NCBI GenBank assembly: GCA_025362495.1 | Contig: JANYGI010000045.1 | Coordinates: forward strand, 55,484-119,483 | Reading direction: 5' to 3' | From: Byssovorax sp. | GTDB taxonomy: Bacteria; Myxococcota_A; Polyangia; Polyangiales; Polyangiaceae | Length of the DNA stretch: 64,000 nucleotides | Shown: in pieces, positions 9,170 to 17,302 of the stretch | How the letters are laid out: every line of letters starts with the position of its first letter | How positions within the stretch are numbered: position 1 is the stretch's first letter | Program-made: the position numbers and the translations under genes | Notes under the pieces: model-generated | Told to the model about the DNA's origin: nothing | The model's input: the letters and a program-made list of their open reading frames with translations, nothing else | The model's database searches: none

Positions 9170-9816
9170 TGGACCGGCGCCATTTCCTCGCCATCTTTGC
9201 CGCTCTCGGCGCGGCCTCCGCGACTCTCTCCTTCGATCTCCCCGCCCACGCCGACGACGTCTCCGACGCGCTCGCCCGCATCGCGAAGGCCCGCGCCTCG
9301 CTCAAGACGCTGACGGTCCCGTTCACGCAGGAGCGCACGATTGGCCTCCTCGCCAGCACCGTGAAGAGCGAGGGTGAGCTCACCATGGTGCGCCCCGACA
9401 GGCTCCGCTGGGAGCTCAAGGCGCCCGACGCCGTCACGTACTGGATCACCCCGGAAGGCTTCTCCTACGCCACGGCCTCGGGCGGCGCGTCGGTGGGCAA
9501 GGCCGCCGCAGCGCGCTTTGCAGCGGTCCTGGGCGACCTCACGGCCCTCTGCGGTGGAGACCTCGAGTCGCTCCGCAAGCGCTACGATCTCAGCGTCCCG
9601 AGCAAGAGCGACGGTATCGTCCTCGTGGCTACCCCGAAGGCCGACGATGTCAAGAAGCACATCAAATCTCTGGAGCTGCTCACCACCGCCGATCTCACCG
9701 ATCTGCGCCGGATCACCATCGAAGAGAAGAACGGCGATCGCAGCGTGATCACGTTTGGAAAGGCCGTCCGCGACGCGGCTGTCGATCCCGCGAAGATGGC
9801 GCCCCCCCCGAAGTAA
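9169..9816 (+). CDS. LolA-like outer-membrane lipoprotein carrier family protein
   Basis: A 215-residue exported protein. ATG 9169 overlaps the previous stop as TGATG; a GTG one codon earlier is possible. The N-terminus MDRRHFLAIFAALGAASA carries a twin-arginine-like RRHFLA motif and a cleavable hydrophobic region ending near AHA-DD. The mature part has the LolA fold signature: an early LKTLTVPFTQERTI, then STVKSEGELTMVRPDRLRWE and a region of beta-strands ending in ITIEEKNGDRSVITF. LolA ferries lipoproteins across the periplasm; paralogues like this one often chaperone lipids or other hydrophobic cargo. Translational coupling to the C45 acyl-hydrolase suggests a shared lipid or lipoprotein process. 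Confidence 0.85.
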   Translation: MDRRHFLAIFAALGAASATLSFDLPAHADDVSDALARIAKARASLKTLTVPFTQERTIGLLASTVKSEGELTMVRPDRLRWELKAPDAVTYWITPEGFSYATASGGASVGKAAAARFAAVLGDLTALCGGDLESLRKRYDLSVPSKSDGIVLVATPKADDVKKHIKSLELLTTADLTDLRRITIEEKNGDRSVITFGKAVRDAAVDPAKMAPPPK

Positions 9817-9826
9817 CGCTCCTGGA

Positions 9827-10873
9827 TCAGCTCCGGCGGCGTCGCGCGAGCCGGAGCGAGCCGCCGATCGCGAGCGCCAGCGCGCCGAGGAGGCCAGTCG
9901 GCGACTTGGCGTCTCCTGCCACGGCACAGCCGCAGCCGCCGATCACCTGATCGCCGCCTCCGCCTCCACCCCCGCTGCCGCCGGCCCCGGAGCTCGCGCC
10001 GCTCGTGCTCGTCGCCGCCGAATCGCAGGGCCCGCCCGGGTAGATGTCGGCCGCGGTCCACATCGGCTCTCCCGGCGGCGACGACGGGGAAGGCCCCGTG
10101 TCCACCCGGTAATGGCAGGTGCGCGGCGAGGCCCCATCGAGCCCGGGCGGCATGTTCCCGTTGCTGCTGACGGTCGTGATCGAGAAATGCTTCCACTCGG
10201 GAAGCGGCGGGCCACCGGGCTCGGCGTCACCGTCGCGAACCGCCAGCACCGGATTCCAGGAGGCGGTCACGATCCCTCGCGCCACGAAATCGGGCTCTCC
10301 ACCGAAGCCGGGGGTGCTCCTGATCGTGTAGAGCACCACGCCCTCCGTCGCCCGGTCCGGGAGCGGTGTTTTCAGGTGCAGCCACCAGGCACTGCTGCTG
10401 TCGGACTGGCAATCTCCGCCGCTCGATTTGAAGTCGGGATAATCGAGCACGTCGACCTCGGCGATCTCGACCGGCGCCGGTCGCCCGTCGAACGCGGCGG
10501 TGGCCTGATAATGCAGCACGACCGGGTTGCACCCGGGGCTCGGGCAGAACGTGCCTGTGATGACCACGCTCTGCCCGGCGGCGGGCACCGGCTCGACGAA
10601 CACGCCGAAGAAGCCCGTGCCGCTCACGAAGGCAGTGGCGCTCGCGTCCTTCAGCATGGCAGGCTTGCCGTCGACGGTGACCGAAGCATCGGTGAGGGAG
10701 ATCCCCTGTCCCTGGAGGATCACCGCGGCGTTGCCGGGGTATTTCTCGCCGTCGGCCGGGATGGTGGAAAGGACGCCCGAGGGCAGCGGGGAGCAGGCGT
10801 GGGCCCGTGGCGCGGCGGTGATCGAGCCGAGAGCGGCGAGCGGGAGAGCGACAATCCAGGTTCGAGAAGACAT
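9827..10873 (-). CDS. Secreted protein with MYXO-CTERM sorting tail
   Basis: A 348-residue exported protein. ATG 10873 is chosen because GGAGG lies eight bases upstream; a TTG one codon before is the alternative. Residues 1-25 are a signal peptide ending at AHA-C. The mature region has an Ig-like stretch early on (GVLSTIPADGEKYPG... VTVDGKPAML), then a Cys-containing domain and a Thr/Ser/Gly linker. The end has the full MYXO-CTERM pattern: GGCGCAVAG, a hydrophobic segment LLGALALAIGGSLRL and ARRRR. That tail is the known signal for myxosortase-type processing and surface anchoring in myxobacteria. The function of the mature domain is unknown. Confidence 0.85.
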   Translation of the reverse strand: MSSRTWIVALPLAALGSITAAPRAHACSPLPSGVLSTIPADGEKYPGNAAVILQGQGISLTDASVTVDGKPAMLKDASATAFVSGTGFFGVFVEPVPAAGQSVVITGTFCPSPGCNPVVLHYQATAAFDGRPAPVEIAEVDVLDYPDFKSSGGDCQSDSSSAWWLHLKTPLPDRATEGVVLYTIRSTPGFGGEPDFVARGIVTASWNPVLAVRDGDAEPGGPPLPEWKHFSITTVSSNGNMPPGLDGASPRTCHYRVDTGPSPSSPPGEPMWTAADIYPGGPCDSAATSTSGASSGAGGSGGGGGGGDQVIGGCGCAVAGDAKSPTGLLGALALAIGGSLRLARRRRS

Positions 10874-10925
10874 CAAGATAACCTCCAGGCGATCCAGGGT
10901 ATCTGATTTTGCCCGGCGAGATCGT

Positions 10926-13190
10926 TTAGAGCATCGACACGGGATCGATATCGATCGCGGCGCGCACCTGCCGATCGAGCTCTTCGCGCGCGGCGGCCAC
11001 GCGCTCGACCACGGCGCGAAGCGGGCCGCGCTCCTTCGCGCGCAGGAGCACGCGGAAGCGGAACCGCCCTCGCAGACGCGCGATCGGCGCCGGGGCCGGG
11101 CCGAGCACCTCGACGCGGCGACCGAGCGCGTCGGGCGTCGCGCGAGCCACCGCGGCGAGCCTGGCCGCGGCGACGCGCGCTGTCTCTTCGTCGGGCGCGT
11201 CGATGCGCACGAGCGCCAGCCGCGAGAATGGCGGATAGCCCACCTCTTGCCGATCGAGCAGCTCGCGCGCGAGGAAGCCGCGCACGTCGTGCCGCGTCGC
11301 GAACTGGATGGCGGGGTGCTCGGGCGCGCGGGTCTGGATCAGCACGCGCCCCGGCCTGTCGTGGCGACCGGCGCGGCCCGCGACCTGGACCAGGAGCTGG
11401 AAGCCACGCTCGGCCGCGCGGAAGTCGGGGAGGCTGAGCGAGGCGTCGGCGTTGACGACGCCGACCAGCGTCACCATCGGCAAATCATGGCCTTTGGCGA
11501 CCATCTGCGTCCCGACGAGGATGTCGATCTCGCCGCCGCGCATGCGCTCCAGGATCACCTCGGACTTCTCGCCGCCGGCCACGTCGCGATCGAGCCGGGC
11601 CACGCGCGCCCTCGGGAAGGCCTCGGCGATCGTGGCCTCGAGCTTCTCGGTGCCGAGCCCTTCGAGCGTCAGCGCGGCGGCCTTGCAGCCCGTGCACACC
11701 GGCGGGAGCGGGCCCTCGTAGTCGCAGTAGTGGCAGCGCAGGCGGCCTCCGCGCGCGCGGTGGTAGGTGAGCGCCACCGAGCAGTCGCGGCACGTCTCCA
11801 CGGCCCCGCACGCGTCGCAGACCACGCTCGGCGCGAAGCCGCGGCGATTGAGGAAGAGGATCGTCTGCTCGCCCTTCGCGAGGGTCTCGTCGATGGCCCG
11901 GTGCAGCGGCAGCGAGATCAGCTTGTTGCCCGTCGGCCCGGCGCCGATGCGCTTGATGTCGATGATCGTCACCTTCGGCAACGTCGCGACCACGACCGCG
12001 CGATCGGGTAGATCCAGCTCTTCGATCTTCCCCTTCCGCGCGAGGCCGACGGACTCCATCGAGGGCGTCGCCGATCCGAGAACCACCACCGCGCCGGCGC
12101 GAAAGCCGCGCAAGAGCGCCATGTCGCGCGCGTGATAGCGGACGCCTTCCTCCTGCTTGAACGATCCGTCGTGCTCTTCGTCGACGAGGATCAGGCCGAG
12201 GTTCGGCACCGGCGCGAAGAGGGCCGAGCGCGCGCCGATGGCCACGCGCACCTCGCCGCGGCGGAGGCGCGTCCACATCGCGTGGCGATCGGCGTCGGCG
12301 AGGCCGCTGTGCACGACGGCGAGGTCGTCGCCGAAGCGCGCGCGGAAGCGGGCCACGACCTGCGGCGTCAGCGCGATCTCGGGCACCATCACCAGGGCGC
12401 CGCGGCCCTTCGCGAGGCACGCGGCGATCGCCCGCAGGTAGACCTCGGTCTTGCCCGAGCCGGTGACGCCGAAGAGCAGGAAGGCGCGGTGCGATCCCTC
12501 GTTGAGCGCGGCTTCGATCCGACCGGCGGCGCGCGCCTGGGCCTCGTTGAGCTCGGGCGGCATGTCGCGCTTCTCGGTCACGGCGAAGAACGGATCGCGT
12601 GGCGGCTCGCGCATCTCGATCACGGCGAGGCCCAGCGCCGCGAGCCTCTTCACGGCGTTGCGCGCGTTGCCGAAGCGCTCTTCGAGGCGCGCGAGCGGCT
12701 GCTCACCGCTGGCGCGCAGCAGGCCGAGGATCGCCGCGGCCTGACCGCGCAGGCTGCCCGCGGCCTCGAGCGCGTCGGTCGGCCTCGCGAACGCGACCTT
12801 GCGCCCGCCGACCTGCTTCACGTCACCGCCGAGCGCACCTTGCTTGCCGAGCGCGCGCACCTGCTCGCGCTCCATCGCGGGCAGCGCGAGGCGGAGCACC
12901 TCGCCGATCGGGGCGAAGTAATAGAGCCCGAGCTGCACGAGGAAGCTCAGGAGCTCTTCCGGGAGCACGGGCTCGGGATCGATCACCGCGGTGATCGGCT
13001 TGATCTTGATCGATCCGCCGGGCAGCGGTCGCTCCGTCACGCCGAGCACGACCCCGACGAGGCGCCGCGATCCGAAGCCGCACACCACGCGCGATCCGGG
13101 CTTCACCTGCGCGGCGATCGCGGCCGGCACCTCGTAGGTGAACGCGCGCGAGAGCGGCACGGGGACGGCGACATCGGCCAGCAGAGGCAT
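10926..13190 (-). CDS. priA: Primosomal protein N' (replication restart helicase PriA)
   Basis: A 754-residue superfamily 2 helicase of normal PriA length. It rebuilds replication forks by loading the primosome at stalled or D-loop structures. The N-terminal DNA-binding region (residues 1-100, VAVPVPLSRAFTYEVP) precedes Walker A GVTGSGKT (241-248), a DEEH box (337-340), GSATPS (372-377) and LFLNRRGFAP (445-454). Eight cysteines in four CxxC pairs bind two zincs: C458/C461, C467/C470, C486/C489 and C499/C502. The C-terminus contains VGTQMVAKGHD, VVNADASL and the AGRAGR box. The start at ATG 13190 gives the canonical MPLLADVAV N-terminus. Confidence 0.97.
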   Translation of the reverse strand: MPLLADVAVPVPLSRAFTYEVPAAIAAQVKPGSRVVCGFGSRRLVGVVLGVTERPLPGGSIKIKPITAVIDPEPVLPEELLSFLVQLGLYYFAPIGEVLRLALPAMEREQVRALGKQGALGGDVKQVGGRKVAFARPTDALEAAGSLRGQAAAILGLLRASGEQPLARLEERFGNARNAVKRLAALGLAVIEMREPPRDPFFAVTEKRDMPPELNEAQARAAGRIEAALNEGSHRAFLLFGVTGSGKTEVYLRAIAACLAKGRGALVMVPEIALTPQVVARFRARFGDDLAVVHSGLADADRHAMWTRLRRGEVRVAIGARSALFAPVPNLGLILVDEEHDGSFKQEEGVRYHARDMALLRGFRAGAVVVLGSATPSMESVGLARKGKIEELDLPDRAVVVATLPKVTIIDIKRIGAGPTGNKLISLPLHRAIDETLAKGEQTILFLNRRGFAPSVVCDACGAVETCRDCSVALTYHRARGGRLRCHYCDYEGPLPPVCTGCKAAALTLEGLGTEKLEATIAEAFPRARVARLDRDVAGGEKSEVILERMRGGEIDILVGTQMVAKGHDLPMVTLVGVVNADASLSLPDFRAAERGFQLLVQVAGRAGRHDRPGRVLIQTRAPEHPAIQFATRHDVRGFLARELLDRQEVGYPPFSRLALVRIDAPDEETARVAAARLAAVARATPDALGRRVEVLGPAPAPIARLRGRFRFRVLLRAKERGPLRAVVERVAAAREELDRQVRAAIDIDPVSML

Positions 13191-13503
13191 TGCGCGGCGA
13201 GCCTAGTACGAGAGGAAAGGTCGCGCTGGCGCGATCCCGGAAGGCAAGGTCGGCGATCGTTGTATTTGTCTCACAGGCCTGTCTGCCCCGGCAGATCGGG
13301 GATACCCCTGTAGGACATTGCGCGTCCGCTCGGATCGGCGGGATCCGACCTTCGAAGGCGCCTGAACGTTATAATCGAGGCATGCGAAAACATTCGCCTG
13401 ATTGGGTTCGGAGCCGCTCAAATCCGCGGATCCGACTCTCGCCCCGATTCCGCCGTCCGCGTCCGACGTGGCGAACGGGATCCACGCGTCCGGTCATCCG
13501 GAT
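13191..13503. other. Intergenic region upstream of priA with a cluster of short palindromes
   Basis: About 313 bp between the kinase stop and the priA start, both read on the minus strand. No supported gene was found here on either strand. It holds three adjacent inverted repeats (13273-13282, 13282-13295 and 13298-13308), described separately, and an isolated TATAAT at 13370-13375 on the plus strand without a matching -35 box. It presumably carries the priA promoter. Confidence 0.5.
13273..13308. repeat. Cluster of three abutting palindromes in the priA leader region
   Basis: Within 36 bp there are ACAGGCCTGT (perfect 10-bp palindrome, 13273-13282), TCTGCCCCGGCAGA (6-bp arms, 13282-13295) and GGGGATACCCC (4-bp arms, 13298-13308). 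The outer ACAGG also has a CCTGT partner at 13107+200, that is 13307-13311, allowing an alternative longer fold. The cluster sits 83-118 bases upstream of the priA start. It could be a regulator-binding site, a structured 5' leader or a small terminator after the kinase gene. No poly-T tract follows on either strand, so a classical terminator is not favoured. Confidence 0.4.
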
Positions 13504-14940
13504 CTACGACGACACGACGAGCCAGAGCGTGATCGCCAGCGCGATCATGCCGGCCAGCGCGTAAACGAACAATCGCGCGCCGGAGCCACCCGGTCGTGCT
13601 TCCGACGAGGGCGCCGCCAGCGGCGCCTTCGTCCATTTCGCGGGCATGTACGACGACGGCGGCGCGGTCGGCGTCGCGTCGGCGTGCATGGTCACGGGGA
13701 ACGACGTCGGCGTGACGTCGTCGTCGCCGGGGCCTTCGTGGATCGGCGAGATCACCGCGGCGGGGCCGCGGGACAGCGCCTCGAGCACCAGCGTCCGCGC
13801 GCGCCGCGTGCGCACCAGCTCGCGGCCGAAGTTCTCGAGCAGCCACTCGCCGAAGCGGATCGAGCTCGCCATCATCCGCGAGCGGGCCGCGTACTCCTCG
13901 AGATCGAAGAGCATCGCCGCGGCCGTGGCGTAGCGATCGGCGCGATCGGTGCGGAGCGCGCGGGTGACGATCGCGTGCAGCTCGGCCTCCTCGGGCAGCC
14001 CGCGCTCTTCGAGCGTCGGCACCTCGGCGCGGCGCGCGGAGTCGAGCAGCCGCTCGCCCTCCTGAGGCTTGTAAAGACGGCGTCCCGCGAGCAGCTCCCA
14101 GAGGATGATCCCTGCCGCGAAGACGTCGGCGCGCGCGTCGAGAGCGTCGCCGCGCGCGTGTTCGGGGCTCATGTACCCGGCCTTGCCGACGATGGCCTCT
14201 TCCGGGAGATCGGCCGCGAGCGGGTTGGCGCGCGCGATCCCGAAGTCGCACAGCTTGACCTCGCCCTCGAAGCTCAGGAGCACGTTCGAGGGCGACACGT
14301 CGCGGTGGACGAGGCCGAGCCGCGCTCCATTTTCACCGCGGGCGCGATGCGCGTAATCCAGGCCTTTCAGCGCCTCGATCACGATCCGCAGCGAGAACTC
14401 CACCGGCAGCGGGAGCTTGCGCTTGGCGCAGCCGCGGAGCAGCTCGCGGAGATCGATCCCCTCGACGTACTCCATGGCGATGAAGAGCGCGCCGTCCTGG
14501 CGACCGAGGTCCTCCACCTTGACGACGTTGGCGTGCGACAGCGCCGACGCGAGCTTGGCCTCGCTCACCAGCATCTCGGCGAAGTCCGCGCTCCACGCCA
14601 GCGCCGGGAGGACTTCCTTGATCACCACGAGCCGCGACGCGCCGAGCTCGGTGGTCGCCTGCGCGAGGTAGATGTCGGCCATCCCGCCGCGGCCGATGTG
14701 ATCGAAGAGCGTGTAGCGCCCGAGCTTGCGCGGGAGCTGGCGCAGATCGGCCGGCGCGCGGCGCGGTGGATCGACGGCGGGCGCGGGCTTCGGAGGCGCG
14801 ACCCCGGCGAGCGAGCGGCGCGCGTGAATCCCCTGCATTCGCCCCGGGGCAGCGTCGAGGATCGACGACGGGAGCGGCACGAGAGAAGAGTCGGCTTGCA
14901 CCGAACCTCGATGCCCGAGGTCGACGCGCGGGGCCAACAA
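13504..14940 (-). CDS. Hanks-type serine/threonine protein kinase with C-terminal membrane anchor
   Basis: A 478-residue eukaryote-like kinase. After a 75-residue Pro-rich N-terminus, the catalytic domain begins with YTLFDHIGRGGMADIYLA (glycine loop about 83-90). ATP-site lysine is K108 (VVIKEV), the catalytic loop is VHRDVSPSNV (D214), the DFG motif is at 232-234 and the activation segment ends GYMSPEH (255-261). HRDVSPSN is typical of myxobacterial kinases. The domain ends near 345; a Pro/Thr-rich linker leads to one hydrophobic segment at about 457-478 that ends in LVVSS, so the protein is tail-anchored with the kinase in the cytoplasm. No extracellular sensor domain is present. It is divergent from the binding-protein gene with a 49-bp gap. 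M35 is an alternative start. Confidence 0.93.
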   Translation of the reverse strand: MLAPRVDLGHRGSVQADSSLVPLPSSILDAAPGRMQGIHARRSLAGVAPPKPAPAVDPPRRAPADLRQLPRKLGRYTLFDHIGRGGMADIYLAQATTELGASRLVVIKEVLPALAWSADFAEMLVSEAKLASALSHANVVKVEDLGRQDGALFIAMEYVEGIDLRELLRGCAKRKLPLPVEFSLRIVIEALKGLDYAHRARGENGARLGLVHRDVSPSNVLLSFEGEVKLCDFGIARANPLAADLPEEAIVGKAGYMSPEHARGDALDARADVFAAGIILWELLAGRRLYKPQEGERLLDSARRAEVPTLEERGLPEEAELHAIVTRALRTDRADRYATAAAMLFDLEEYAARSRMMASSIRFGEWLLENFGRELVRTRRARTLVLEALSRGPAAVISPIHEGPGDDDVTPTSFPVTMHADATPTAPPSSYMPAKWTKAPLAAPSSEARPGGSGARLFVYALAGMIALAITLWLVVSS

Positions 14941-14989
14941 ATGGGCGGGGCGATCGGTGGCGCGGCGCCGGCGATGCTAGAAGGCGCGC

Positions 14990-15904
14990 ATGACGCTCCC
15001 CCGGTTCATTCGCATCACCGACGATCGCGGCACCGAGCTCGAGCTGCGCACGCCGCCGCAGCGCATCGTGTCGCTCGTCCCCAGCGATACCTACTCGCTC
15101 GTCCGCCTCGGCGCGGCGGATCGGATCGTCGGTCGCACGCGGTACTGCGTCGCGCCGGCCGAGGCGCTCGGGAGCGTGCCCGAGGTCGGCGGGACCAAGG
15201 ACGCCGATCTCCGCAAGATCGTGGAATTAAAGCCCGATCTCATCGTCGCCAACAAGGAGGAGAACACCCGGACTGACATCCTCGAGCTCGAGGCGCTCGG
15301 CTTCCGGGTGCTGGTCTCGTTCCCGCAGACGGTGGCCGCCGGCCTCGGGCACACCGCGCGTTTGGCCCGCGCCCTCGGCCTCGACCACGGCGCCGAGCCC
15401 GCGCGCTCGGTGATAGCCGCCGCCTATCACGCGCACGGCGAGGCCCTCGCCCTGAGCGGAAAGAGCCGCCCCGTGAAGGTCTTTTGCCCGATCTGGATGG
15501 ATCCGTTGATGACCATTCACGGCGCCACGTTCATCTCCGACGTGCTCGCCCTGGTCGGCGCGGACAACGTGTTCGCGCGGCGGGAGCGCCGGTATCCGCT
15601 CGCCGCCGACACCGCCGGAGCGCCTCCCTTGTCGGCCGAGCGCGTGGCTGGCCGTGACGTACGGTATCCGCGGGTGACGCTCGATGAGATCGTCGAGGCC
15701 CAGCCGGAGCTGGTGATTCTCCCGGACGAGCCGCACCCGTTCACCGAGGCCGATGCAGCGGTGTTCCGTGGCCTGGACATCCCCGCGGCGAAGAGCGGCA
15801 ATGTGGTGTTCTGCGACGGGAAAGATCTGATGTGGTACGGGGCGCGGAGCACCGAGGGGCTGGGGCGATTGCGGGTCCTCGTCGATGCGGCGCGAGGCGG
15901 GTGA
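14990..15904 (+). CDS. Helical-backbone metal-receptor / corrinoid-type ABC substrate-binding protein
   Basis: A 304-residue protein of the BtuF/FhuD-like class III binding-protein fold. The start RITDDRGTELELRTPPQRIVSLVPSD is typical, followed by ADRIVGRTRYC, a PEVGGTKDADLRKIVELKPDLIVANK block and a C-terminal domain with DEIVEAQPELVILPDEPHPF. Such proteins bind vitamin B12, haem or iron-siderophore in the periplasm. Oddly there is no signal peptide and no permease or ATPase gene beside it, so it may be cytoplasmic or a solitary paralogue; family members annotated only as helical backbone metal receptor share this trait. The ligand cannot be assigned. Confidence 0.8.
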   Translation: MTLPRFIRITDDRGTELELRTPPQRIVSLVPSDTYSLVRLGAADRIVGRTRYCVAPAEALGSVPEVGGTKDADLRKIVELKPDLIVANKEENTRTDILELEALGFRVLVSFPQTVAAGLGHTARLARALGLDHGAEPARSVIAAAYHAHGEALALSGKSRPVKVFCPIWMDPLMTIHGATFISDVLALVGADNVFARRERRYPLAADTAGAPPLSAERVAGRDVRYPRVTLDEIVEAQPELVILPDEPHPFTEADAAVFRGLDIPAAKSGNVVFCDGKDLMWYGARSTEGLGRLRVLVDAARGG

Positions 15905-16019
15905 GCCGGCGACGAACGCGCCTGGTAATACGGCACCTCAATTGATATCCGGTGCCTGTTTCTTTCTTCGATCATTCGCTGGTCAAAGCCTGTCAGGTGG
16001 GTAGAGTGGCTATCCACCG

Positions 16020-16916
16020 ATGCGCAATCGCTTCGATCAGCTCGCCAAGAATATCCTCCGTGATGCTCTCCAGCTCCTGGGTACAGTGGAGACGCAAACG
16101 GAGGTCGTGTCGGCGCCACAGGCAATCGACGTCTGGTGTGTGCCTGATCCCGCGCGTCGCCAGGCTGGGCTCGATCTCGGCATGCTGGCCCAGATCGCCT
16201 CGGAGCCGTGCATGATCGAGCCTTTTCACAGCGCGATTGATGTCCGCGAGCTGCGCGATTGCATCCGCAAACAGCTCACCTGGCATCACACGCTCGATCT
16301 GCGCACGAGTGACGGCGCACCGTTTCCCGCGCTGTGGATCCTCAGCGCTGGGAGGCCGGCGACCGTGATTGAGAGCTTCCGTCTGGCGCCGGATCCAGGT
16401 GCGTCCGCGTGCGTGTACGCATCAGGGCCAGGGCTCCATCTCCACGTCGTGGTCCTGTCCGAGCTCCCGGCGACGCGCGAGACCTTGCTTTTGCGCCTGA
16501 TGGGCTCGGGCCGCACGCTCCGCGCTGCCATCGCCGACCTCGTAGCGCTCCCGGAAGGCGCATGGGAAAGAACGATCGCGGAGCCATGGCTGGTACGGTT
16601 GCGCGTCGAGGTGCCAACGAACCCCTCGGAGCGGTCGGTCGAGGAAGAGGAGCTGATTGTGGAAATCCAGAAATGGTACGAGGAGCACAAGCAAGGGATC
16701 CGGCAGGAGGGCAAGCTCGAGGGAGAGCACGACGCTCGGGTCGCGACCCACGCACGGATCTTCGCCAAGCGCCTCGGGCGCCCGCTTTCGGAAGCGGAGC
16801 ACGCCATCCTGGCCGAGCGGCTCGAACACCTCGGTGAGGATCGCCTCGTCGATCTCGTCCTCGCCCACGACGGCGTCGCCCTTGCGGCGTGGCTCGCCGA
16901 TCCGACCGCGACCTGA
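16020..16916 (+). CDS. Hypothetical protein, possible PD-(D/E)XK nuclease-type (Rpn-like) family
   Basis: A 298-residue protein that begins RFDQLAKNILRDALQLLGTVETQTEV, then AIDVWCVPDPAR (D37) and SEPCMIEPFHS (E67), followed by LRDCIRKQLTWHH. This arrangement resembles a large paralogous family in Polyangium/Sorangium and cyanobacteria that is related to the Rpn-type PD-(D/E)XK nucleases, but I do not see a clean E-x-K, so activity is doubtful. Residues about 205-245 are a charged helix (VEEEELIVEIQKWYEEHKQG). The C-terminus LGEDRLVDLVLAHDGVALAAWL is a small helical module seen at the end of such proteins. It stands alone, with 115 bp upstream and 119 bp downstream. Confidence 0.55.
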   Translation: MRNRFDQLAKNILRDALQLLGTVETQTEVVSAPQAIDVWCVPDPARRQAGLDLGMLAQIASEPCMIEPFHSAIDVRELRDCIRKQLTWHHTLDLRTSDGAPFPALWILSAGRPATVIESFRLAPDPGASACVYASGPGLHLHVVVLSELPATRETLLLRLMGSGRTLRAAIADLVALPEGAWERTIAEPWLVRLRVEVPTNPSERSVEEEELIVEIQKWYEEHKQGIRQEGKLEGEHDARVATHARIFAKRLGRPLSEAEHAILAERLEHLGEDRLVDLVLAHDGVALAAWLADPTAT

Positions 16917-17035
16917 GCGCAGCCCTCGCCGGGGCACCGATCCGGCGCGCCGCCGGCGGGACGTCGCGCGCCGGCGGTGACGCCCCTGTCGTCAGTATCT
17001 CCTCCCGCGTCCCAAAATCGGCTACGAAGCGGCCC

Positions 17036-17302
17036 ATGAAGTGGACGAGGGAGACGCTGAGGGCCGACCTGGTCGCGCTGTTCGGCCACCACGCTCAGGA
17101 GGACATCGTGGTCACGGAGCAGAGCCACCTCGTCGCCGATCTCGGCATCGACTCGCTCGGGGTGATGGAAGTCATCGCCGACATCGAGGACAAGTTCGAG
17201 CTCTCCATTCCCGACGAAGCGCTCCGCGAGGTCGAGACCATCGCGGACGTGGCCACGGCGATCGAGTCCAAGCTCGCAGCACAAGGGAGACTTCTGGGAT
17301 GA
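17036..17302 (+). CDS. Acyl carrier protein
   Basis: An 88-residue four-helix carrier protein. ATG 17036 gives MKWTRETLRADLVALFG; longer in-frame starts lack any conserved sequence. The phosphopantetheine attachment motif is LGIDSLGVMEVI, with the modified serine in DSL, followed by the usual acidic helix II/III (DIEDKFELSIPDEAL). Its stop overlaps the start of the fatty acyl-AMP ligase gene as ATGA, so the two are translationally coupled. The established role of such pairs is that the ligase activates a fatty acid as acyl-AMP and loads it on the ACP thiol. No polyketide or peptide synthetase is in the window. Confidence 0.93.
   Translation: MKWTRETLRADLVALFGHHAQEDIVVTEQSHLVADLGIDSLGVMEVIADIEDKFELSIPDEALREVETIADVATAIESKLAAQGRLLG

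Noticed and set aside
13370..13375. TATAAT as a promoter of a small RNA on the plus strand
   Set aside because: No -35 hexamer at 16-18 bp upstream and no transcript or gene downstream before the antisense kinase gene.
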